Positions 7,254-13,042 of a stretch of DNA of 18,634 bases are shown piece after piece. Source of the DNA: an uncultured Eggerthellaceae bacterium (GTDB taxonomy: Bacteria > Actinomycetota > Coriobacteriia > Coriobacteriales > Eggerthellaceae); assembly GCA_934631995.1 (NCBI GenBank), contig CAKTYF010000030.1, forward strand, positions 1-18,634, given 5' to 3'. The position numbers and the translations under genes are program-made. The stretch's first letter is position 1. Each line of letters opens with the position of its first letter. The notes under the pieces were generated by a model. The model was not told where the DNA came from and made no database searches. It was given only the letters and a program-made list of their open reading frames with translations.

Positions 7254-8045
7254 CTACACCCGATAACGCGGATCAATCTCTCGCAGCTCGGCAAACGAGT
7301 CGATTTCCGCCACGTCATCAAACGTGCAAGCCTCGACCGCAATATCATAGCGGGCATTGCGCAGAACGCACGGTACGTCATCCCAGAAGCGCTGCTTGTT
7401 CTCGTCGCTTTCATCAAAGCATTCAGGCAGGTCAACGGCAAGTTTCGCACCATCTTCGGCAGTCCAGTAACTAATGCCGTACATGTGATTCGTGTTCTTG
7501 CCGCCTTTATGCAAGTCCACAATGCGGCCATCTTTCGCATCAAAACACCAGTCGGGCGTCTCTTCAACCGGCACACCCATATAGCAAGATTGGAAGCGGT
7601 ACTTTTTCAGCAGCGCTGGATTGCTCAGGAACAAATCGCTCTCAAACACATACGCATTCTGGAAAAGATCGCGCGCAACGCACGCCGAAGAAATGTTGTT
7701 CGTGGAATCGTAAATCGGGTTTTCCAGCAACGTAACGGTCGGATAATCGTCAAGCAGCAAACGGAACTGCTCCTTCAAATATCCCGTCACAATGTAGATT
7801 TCTGTGACATCAATCGCCAAAAGTGCATCAAGGATAGTCTCGATGATACGTTTTCCATTTACGTTGACCAGGGGTTTTGGAGTATTGATGGTAATAGGCA
7901 GCATGCGGCTTCCAAAACCACTTGCCAAAAGTACTGCGCGTTTCGCACGATACGGCTCAAGCGCCTGCAAATCATCGGGGGTCGCCGTGCCGTTTTCGTA
8001 CTTTTCTTCGAGCAAGCGAAACTGCTGTTCGCTCAATGATTCCAT
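7254..8045 (-). CDS. LicC-like sugar-phosphate/phosphocholine nucleotidyltransferase
   Basis: A 263-residue NTP transferase of the LicC/choline-phosphate cytidylyltransferase group, which activates phosphocholine or similar headgroups with CTP for surface polymers. The nucleotide-binding start LLASGFGSRMLPI with TPKPLV spans 39-60. ESDLFL (135-140) holds the metal-binding Asp. GISYW (190-194), WDDVP (221-225) and EIDSFAEL (247-254) match LicC. An N-terminal extension of about 35 residues, helical and charged, precedes the catalytic fold. The ATG at 8045 has GGAAGGA 6 nt upstream. No licA kinase, phosphonate gene or transferase is adjacent, so the substrate is open. It is transcribed divergently from the ATP-grasp gene. 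Confidence 0.78.
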   Translation of the reverse strand: MESLSEQQFRLLEEKYENGTATPDDLQALEPYRAKRAVLLASGFGSRMLPITINTPKPLVNVNGKRIIETILDALLAIDVTEIYIVTGYLKEQFRLLLDDYPTVTLLENPIYDSTNNISSACVARDLFQNAYVFESDLFLSNPALLKKYRFQSCYMGVPVEETPDWCFDAKDGRIVDLHKGGKNTNHMYGISYWTAEDGAKLAVDLPECFDESDENKQRFWDDVPCVLRNARYDIAVEACTFDDVAEIDSFAELREIDPRYRV

Positions 8046-8075
8046 GCCAATTCCTTCCGTTCGCGAAACTTGCTT

Positions 8076-8105
8076 ATCCTACGCCTTTTGCTAAGTACCT
8101 GTAAA
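8076..8105 (-). promoter_or_regulatory. Candidate promoter of the LicC-like gene
   Basis: On the minus strand TTTACA (8100-8105) and TAGGAT (8076-8081) are 18 nt apart, about 30 nt upstream of the start codon. The 156-nt divergent spacer must also hold the promoter for the plus-strand gene. TTGTTC at 8110-8115 with TACCCT or TAAAAT (8138-8143) downstream is a weaker guess there. Confidence 0.4.
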
Positions 8106-8201
8106 CAGTTTGTTCCGCAAAGCGTCTGTTTTTACCCTAAAATAAACCGAAACAACAAATCGAAGCAATGCGTGTCCAACGCAAAAACAAAGGAGCTTTT
8201 C

Positions 8202-9656
8202 ATGGCAACGAATGCTCAGCTCACCGATGAGTATCTTCAGATAATCGCCGACCTTAACGGCGATGTTGAAGGCCGCAAGATCGCAGCGGAATATATGGAA
8301 AACAGCACGGCGATCGTGCACCACCAGCACGTGGCATGCAGCTATCTGCCGCGCCTGTTCAACCGCGAAACGTACGACATCATGAAAGAAACATCGGAAA
8401 CGGCGCATCGCATTCTGTGCAAAGTTATCCAGCGCTATTTGGACGACCCCGCGTATCGCGAAGTTTTCGATTTCGACCCGCGTCTGGTTGAACTTATCTT
8501 GCTGCCGCGCGGCTACGATGACCTGCTGCCGTTTGCGCGCGTCGATACGTTCTTGAACGAAGAAACCGGCGAAGTACGCTTCTGCGAATTCAATGGCGAC
8601 GGTTCATCCGGCATGAACGAGAACCGCGAAATCACGCTTTCCGTGGCGCGCACTCCTGCGTTCAGGGAGTTTATCGCGCATGGGCACCGCATTGAGGCGT
8701 GCGAGCTGTTCGGCAACTGGATCCACCGGTTCATTGACATCTATGAGCGCTCCGAAAACTGCGTTGCACACCCGCATTTCGCCATTTGCGACTATCTGGA
8801 AAACGGCGTAGTTGATGAGTTTCACCTGTTCGCCGACCAGTTTACGCGAAAAGGATACCCGTGCGTGGTGGCTGACGTGCGCGAACTGCAATTCGACGGC
8901 GAAACTCTTACCGACAGTAAAGGCAACCGCATTGACGCCATTTGGCGCCGCTGCGTGACAAACGACGTGATTGAGCATTGGGACGAATCGCAGCAGCTCA
9001 TCAATGCCGTGCGCGCCGACAAAGTAACGCTCATCGGCAGCTTCGCGGGACACGTTGTGCACGACAAACAGATTTTCAGCGCTCTGTACGACCCGCGCAC
9101 TCAAGCATTTTTGACGGATGAGGAAAACGAGTTCGTGAAGCGCACCGTGCCGCTGACCACGTTTCTGGATAGCGAGCACATCGATTTGACTGAAGTGCGC
9201 GCAAACAAAGATGCATGGATCATCAAACCCACCGATGCGTACGGCGCCCAAGACGTATACGCTGGCTGCGCGCAAACGCAGCAGCGCTGGGAAGAGCTTG
9301 TTGACCAGTTCGCAAACGGAGCAGCGGGACACCCCTTCATTGTGCAAAGCTACATTACGCCGTTCAAAACGCTCACATTGCCGCCCGAGAGCGCCGCAGA
9401 TTTGGAAGCGGGCAAAACAGAAGCCATACCCGAGCTCTACAACAACCTGAACGGCCTGTACCTCTATAACGGCCAGTTCATGGGCGTGTTCAGTCGCCTG
9501 GGACCGCTGCCCACCATCTCGAAGGACATGAAGGGCATTACCACTGCCACCATCTGGGTTGATTGCGGCAACATTTTTACGCCCGAGCCGCCCGCATCTG
9601 TTGTTGCCGCTGGCGCGGGAACGCAAGGCTGCGGCTGCGACGGTAGCTGCTGCTAA
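8202..9656 (+). CDS. ATP-grasp ligase, glutathionylspermidine-synthase-like, with cysteine-rich tail
   Basis: A 484-residue protein of the circularly permuted ATP-grasp/glutathionylspermidine-synthase-like group, expected to form an amide bond using ATP. FCEFNGDGSSGMNENR at 127-142 is the acidic metal/ATP motif of this group. IGSFAGHVVHDKQIFSAL (278-295) and IIKPTDAYGAQDVYAG (340-355, lysine 342) form the ATP-binding part. VQSYITPFKT (381-390) and ATIWVDCGN (449-457) close the fold. Substrates cannot be read from sequence. The last eight residues are CGCDGSCC, a short metal- or redox-type tail after an Ala/Gly linker. The ATG at 8202 has AAAGGAG 6 nt upstream; an upstream in-frame extension to 8070 lacks a ribosome site. 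The stop codon directly abuts a 33-nt palindrome. Confidence 0.75.
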   Translation: MATNAQLTDEYLQIIADLNGDVEGRKIAAEYMENSTAIVHHQHVACSYLPRLFNRETYDIMKETSETAHRILCKVIQRYLDDPAYREVFDFDPRLVELILLPRGYDDLLPFARVDTFLNEETGEVRFCEFNGDGSSGMNENREITLSVARTPAFREFIAHGHRIEACELFGNWIHRFIDIYERSENCVAHPHFAICDYLENGVVDEFHLFADQFTRKGYPCVVADVRELQFDGETLTDSKGNRIDAIWRRCVTNDVIEHWDESQQLINAVRADKVTLIGSFAGHVVHDKQIFSALYDPRTQAFLTDEENEFVKRTVPLTTFLDSEHIDLTEVRANKDAWIIKPTDAYGAQDVYAGCAQTQQRWEELVDQFANGAAGHPFIVQSYITPFKTLTLPPESAADLEAGKTEAIPELYNNLNGLYLYNGQFMGVFSRLGPLPTISKDMKGITTATIWVDCGNIFTPEPPASVVAAGAGTQGCGCDGSCC

Positions 9657-9689
9657 TTGTTGACAAAAGGTGGGGTAATTTGTCAACAA
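9657..9689 (+). repeat. 33-nt palindromic repeat, copy 2 (plus orientation)
   Basis: Arms TTGTTGACAAA and TTTGTCAACAA enclose AGGTGGGGTAA. It begins on the base after the ATP-grasp stop codon. Its last A is the first base of the next gene's ATG, so it forms the entire spacer. Confidence 0.92.
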
Positions 9690-10453
9690 TGAAGAAGCTT
9701 ATCAATACCGGTGCAGCGGTGTGCGCTGTGGTGTGCCTCGTTGTCACATTTTTGGCAGCAGGGTTTGCTGCGTGCGCTGCAACGCCATTACCAACGCGCG
9801 TTTTGTCGCAAGCATATGCAACCGACAGCATTTCGCCGTACACGCACGATGAACTCGTGAAAGCCGCCGTTGCAATCTACGACTACTCGTTTGCAAACCA
9901 CGACGCAGACGCGCTGAACGCAACCATGGACGAACTCGTTGCTGCGGCACAAGCCGATGGGCGCGCGCCCAGCAACGCACGTGGTGAAGAATATCGCCTG
10001 GATAGCGCCGCGATTTCGCACTTGGACGATTGTTACGCGCTCGCAAGCGCCGTGAAAATGCCGCTTGTCATTATTGCCGTGCTTGCCGTTGCTGCTGCAG
10101 CTCACGTGGGTGTACGCACTGACCGCAAGAACCTGGGACGCGTGCTGGCGTGCGCCGGCGGACTCACGATTGCGGCGTTTCTGGCGTTCGGCGCGGCGGC
10201 GCTTATCGACTTCGACGCCTTCTTCTCGCTTTTCCACGGCCTGTTCTTCACCCAAGGAACATGGACGTTTTGGTACCGAAGCCTTCTTATTTGCAGCCTT
10301 CCTGAAGGTTTTTGGATGGGAATGGGCATTCTGTGGTTCGCAACAAGCCTTCTTCTCTCTATACTGTCATGTTGCGTTGGTGTGCATCTCATAAGGAAGC
10401 ACGGCGCGCGGCCCCAAACAACGGATATTCAAAGCACATGCTTTAATAGATAA
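9689..10453 (+). CDS. Integral membrane protein, DUF1461 (TIGR01906) family
   Basis: A 254-residue membrane protein of unknown function. A first hydrophobic segment (about 5-29) is followed by a soluble, probably outside, region of about 90 residues rich in Asp, Ala and Tyr. Three more membrane segments lie at about 122-141, 150-174 and 208-233. FFSLFHGLFFTQGTWTFWYR (178-197) and LPEGFW (204-209) match the conserved FH...LP.E.F block of DUF1461. The ATG at 9689 is chosen. A TTG at 9680 is in frame and sits 6 nt after AAGGTGG, a ribosome-like site lying in the centre of the palindromic repeat, so the true start may be there. Its stop overlaps the gltX ribosome site. Confidence 0.75.
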   Translation: MKKLINTGAAVCAVVCLVVTFLAAGFAACAATPLPTRVLSQAYATDSISPYTHDELVKAAVAIYDYSFANHDADALNATMDELVAAAQADGRAPSNARGEEYRLDSAAISHLDDCYALASAVKMPLVIIAVLAVAAAAHVGVRTDRKNLGRVLACAGGLTIAAFLAFGAAALIDFDAFFSLFHGLFFTQGTWTFWYRSLLICSLPEGFWMGMGILWFATSLLLSILSCCVGVHLIRKHGARPQTTDIQSTCFNR

Positions 10454-10462
10454 GGATCACAC

Positions 10463-11965
10463 ATGGAAAACATTGCAAACGAAGTGCGCGTTCGCTTCGC
10501 GCCTTCCCCCACTGGCCGTCTGCACATTGGCGGCGCGCGTACCGCCATTTATAACTGGGCGTTCGCCCGTGCTAACGGCGGTAAGTTCATTTTGCGCATT
10601 GAGGACACCGACCCCGAGCGCTCCACGGAAGAAAACACCCAGGTTATCTTGCGCGCTATGCGTTGGCTGGGCCTGGATTGGGACGAAGGCCCCGAAGTCG
10701 GCGGCGCCTACGGCCCCTATACGCAAATGCAGCGCATGGACACCTACCAAGAAGCGCTTGAACAGCTGAAGGCCGCAGGAGCAGCATATCCTTGCTTCTG
10801 CACGAAAGAAGAGCTGGATGCGAAACGCGAAGCGGCCAAGGAAGAGCAAGGTGGCTACGATGGTTACGACCGCACGTGCCGCCACCTTGACCCCGCAGAA
10901 GCTGCTGCTCGCATTGCAGCAGGTGAACCGCATGTATGGCGCCTTGCCGTGCCAGAAAACCACGGTCCCATCGAGTTTGACGATGCCGCATTCGGTCACA
11001 CGAGTTTCCCGGGCGACTTCGTTGACGACCTGATTTTGGTGCGCACCGATGGCTCGCCCACGTACAACTTCGCGTGCGTAGTGGACGACTCCAACATGGC
11101 AATCACCCACGTGATTCGCGGCGCCGACCACCTGAACAACACGCCGAAGCAGATTCTGATCTACGAGGCGCTGGGCAAACCCGTGCCGCAGTTCGCTCAC
11201 CTGTCCATGATTCTGGGCAGCGACGGTCAGAAACTCTCGAAGCGTCATGGCGCCACCAGCGTGGAAGAATACCGCGATCGCGGCTATCTGCCCGATACCA
11301 TGGTGAACTTCCTGGCGCTTTTGGGCTGGTCGCTTGATGGCGAGACCACCATTATTCCGCGTGACGTGCTGTGCGAAAAGTTCAGCCTGGACCGCATCAC
11401 GAAGAAAAACGCCGTGTTCGATGAAACGAAGCTCGATTGGATGAACGGCGAGTACATCAAGCGCATGGACCCCGCCACCTGGGTTGACTTAACTGCACCA
11501 TTCTTGATTGAAGCGGGTCTGGCAACAGCCGATGAAATCAAGGAAAAGCATGCGTGGTTCGAGAAGATTTATCCGCTTTTGGCCGAGCGCTTGAAGCGTC
11601 TGAGCGAGACGCCCGAGAAAATCGCATTCATGTTCGATGGCCCCAAAGTCACGCTCGATGAGAAATCTGTGGCAAAGAACCTGCTCAAAGAAGGCTGCCG
11701 CGCCGATGAAGTCCTGCGCGAAGTGCGCGCCATCCTGGCCGACGAGAGCATTCCCTGGGAATGCGATTCGCTGCAGAATACCGTTGCCGGCTTGGCAGAA
11801 AAGCTGGACCTGAAGAACAAGTTCATCTTCCAGCCTATTCGCGTTGCCGTAACGGGTACCCAGGTTTCGCCTCCGCTGTTCGAATGCATTGAGCTCATGG
11901 ATCGAGCCGATGTGGTGGCACGCATCGATTACACCATTAAAACCGTGTTTGGCGGCGCACAATAA
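10463..11965 (+). CDS. gltX: Glutamyl-tRNA synthetase
   Basis: A class I synthetase of 500 residues that charges tRNA-Glu (and tRNA-Gln in organisms using the amidotransferase route; not decidable here). The HIGH-type motif PSPTGRLHIGG is at 14-24, RIEDTD at 45-50, and the KMSKS-type KLSKR at 257-261. CFC at 111-113 with CRH at 139-141 forms the Cys-X-Cys...Cys-X-His zinc site seen in many bacterial enzymes. The C-terminal anticodon-binding domain is complete (VAVTGTQVSPPLFECIELM). The ATG has AAGGA 6 nt upstream, overlapping the previous gene's stop. Its own stop overlaps the next start by one base (TAATG). Confidence 0.96.
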   Translation: MENIANEVRVRFAPSPTGRLHIGGARTAIYNWAFARANGGKFILRIEDTDPERSTEENTQVILRAMRWLGLDWDEGPEVGGAYGPYTQMQRMDTYQEALEQLKAAGAAYPCFCTKEELDAKREAAKEEQGGYDGYDRTCRHLDPAEAAARIAAGEPHVWRLAVPENHGPIEFDDAAFGHTSFPGDFVDDLILVRTDGSPTYNFACVVDDSNMAITHVIRGADHLNNTPKQILIYEALGKPVPQFAHLSMILGSDGQKLSKRHGATSVEEYRDRGYLPDTMVNFLALLGWSLDGETTIIPRDVLCEKFSLDRITKKNAVFDETKLDWMNGEYIKRMDPATWVDLTAPFLIEAGLATADEIKEKHAWFEKIYPLLAERLKRLSETPEKIAFMFDGPKVTLDEKSVAKNLLKEGCRADEVLREVRAILADESIPWECDSLQNTVAGLAEKLDLKNKFIFQPIRVAVTGTQVSPPLFECIELMDRADVVARIDYTIKTVFGGAQ

Positions 11966-12384
11966 TGCAGGTCAGCGAACTGGGCGACAATCCTACACTT
12001 GAAGAAGTGCAGGAGGCTTTTGCGGCTGACCGATTTGCTACGCAGGCATGTCGTTGCCGCGTAGTGGAAGCTCGCTGCGGCCACGCTGTGTGCGAGTTCG
12101 ACATTGAAGATGTTCACCGAAATGGATTTGGCGCCGTTATGGGCGGCGCCATTTTCACGCTGGCGGATTTCACGTTGGCGATTGCCTGCAATATTGCCCA
12201 GCCGCCCACGGTAAGCATCAGCAACACCATAGAGTATCTGAATGCCACAAAAGGCACGAAGCTTATTGCGACCTGCGATGTTGATAAATCCGGACGCAAC
12301 GTAGGATTTTACACGGTCGATATCGTTGACGGCACAAACCGCCCCATTGCCCGCATGGTCGCCACCTGCGCACGCTATTGTTGA
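11965..12384 (+). CDS. PaaI-type hotdog-fold thioesterase
   Basis: A 139-residue hotdog-fold protein of the PaaI acyl-CoA thioesterase group. The hotdog helix motif NGFGAVMGGAIFTLADFTLAIA spans 53-74. Asp68 corresponds to the family's catalytic acidic residue, while the common HGG is MGG here. The conserved end (SGRNVGFYTVDIVD and IARMVATC) is present. The start overlaps the gltX stop by one base, so translation is probably coupled. The final Cys codon and the TGA stop lie inside palindromic repeat copy 3, suggesting the repeat reset the C-terminus. The acyl substrate is unknown, and coupling to gltX gives no clear functional hint. Confidence 0.82.
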   Translation: MQVSELGDNPTLEEVQEAFAADRFATQACRCRVVEARCGHAVCEFDIEDVHRNGFGAVMGGAIFTLADFTLAIACNIAQPPTVSISNTIEYLNATKGTKLIATCDVDKSGRNVGFYTVDIVDGTNRPIARMVATCARYC

Positions 12385-12410
12385 CAAATTACCCCACCTT
12401 TTGTCAACAA
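12378..12410 (-). repeat. 33-nt palindromic repeat, copy 3 (minus orientation)
   Basis: Arms TTGTTGACAAA and TTTGTCAACAA with centre TTACCCCACCT, identical to copy 1. It overlaps the last codon and stop of the thioesterase gene. Confidence 0.92.
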
Positions 12411-12491
12411 TCGGCGCACCCTGCCCGCATTCCACAACTCAGCTCCCCTTAGCAGACATCGATTTACGGCCATCTTGTCGGAAATCGGGCG

Positions 12492-12664
12492 CGAATGCGC
12501 AAAATATTCCTGTTCGGGGCAGGTTGAAGCAGTGTCAACCCTTGTTCGCCCGATGCTTGCAGTGCGCGACCTGGGCTTTTGCAGATCAGCAACAACTTAG
12601 ACAGCTCGATATGGACTGAAAGCACTCCCCGAGGTACCCCGAACGGGAATATTTTGCGCATTCG
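12492..12664. repeat. Inverted repeat with 28-bp arms (MITE-like or structured element)
   Basis: 12492-12519 (begins CGAATGCGCAAAATATTCC) is the reverse complement of 12637-12664 at 27 of 28 positions. The odd pair would be T-G in RNA. The 117-nt interior contains a further perfect hairpin GGTTGA/TCAACC (12522-12527, 12535-12540) and a GCCC/GGGC pair. No transposase gene is present. It could be a miniature mobile element or an RNA. Confidence 0.75.
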
Positions 12665-12781
12665 GGCGGAAAAAACGACAACATGCCGCCGAGAAACCCA
12701 AAAGGGATGCCTGAACCAAAAGCCAACGCGCCGCGAACCCAAGCGCGCAGCGAACTCCCGATGCGCGGACCCTCAAAGAGC

Positions 12782-12895
12782 GCCCGCCGACAAGGGTCGA
12801 GCCGAACTGCGACGTCTTGGATAAGTTGAGCGAGTTGCGGGTATCAGTGAGGCATTATCCAAGCGGAGTCGTGAGGCGAGCCCCTGTCGGCGGGC
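12782..12895. repeat. 114-nt long imperfect hairpin
   Basis: The outer stem pairs GCCCGCCGACAAGGG (12782-12796) with CCCCTGTCGGCGGGC (12881-12895), 14 of 15 bp. Inside lie GCC/GGC and CGAC/GTCG pairs, then a perfect 9-bp stem CTTGGATAA (12816-12824) with TTATCCAAG (12855-12863). The nested order suggests one folded unit. Confidence 0.72.
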
Positions 12896-12948
12896 GGCAT
12901 CGCATCAGAAAACATCTTAACCTGGACTGCATACCGCAGCAGAGCACA

Positions 12949-12983
12949 GAGAACCCAAGGCGCACAGGGCACCTCGGGTTCTC
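12949..12983. repeat. 35-nt hairpin near the end of the large surface-protein gene
   Basis: GAGAACCC (12949-12956) pairs with GGGTTCTC (12976-12983). After a mismatch, AGG pairs with CCT, and GC with GC, around ACAGG. No T-run follows on either strand. It may stabilise or end the transcript of the gene ending at 13043. Confidence 0.6.
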
Positions 12984-12995
12984 AAATGCTCGAAA

Positions 12996-13026
12996 TGTTG
13001 ACAAAAGGTGGGGTAATTTGTCAACA
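12996..13026 (+). repeat. 33-nt palindromic repeat, copy 4 (plus orientation, 31-nt core)
   Basis: Arms TGTTGACAAA and TTTGTCAACA enclose AGGTGGGGTAA. The outermost base pair of the other copies is lost here. It lies 16 nt past the stop of the large surface-protein gene and is inverted relative to copy 3. Confidence 0.9.
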
Positions 13027-13042
13027 ACATGAAGGGGTCGCC

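Larger units (their letters stand above)
12385..13042. other. 658-nt gene-free stretch between convergent genes, dominated by inverted repeats
   Basis: I see no credible protein gene. The stretch starts in palindrome copy 3, ends just past the inverted copy 4, and contains three separate hairpin-forming structures (12492-12664, 12782-12895, 12949-12983). None is followed by a clear T-run, so ordinary terminators are not obvious. A terminator function at this convergent junction is still possible. Confidence 0.7.

Noticed and set aside
7167..8039. 290-codon plus-strand open frame
   Set aside because: Antisense to the LicC-like gene, which has the coherent motifs and ribosome site.
8604..9689. 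361-codon minus-strand open frame
   Set aside because: Antisense to the ATP-grasp gene; composition is shadow-like.
12464..12824. Two small frames (minus 12464-12742, plus 12579-12824) sharing the peptide NILRIRA
   Set aside because: The shared peptide comes from the 28-bp inverted repeat arms; neither has a ribosome site or known domain.
7115..13026. CRISPR array made of the 33-nt repeats
   Set aside because: The copies are far apart, alternate in orientation, have no regular spacers and no cas genes nearby.
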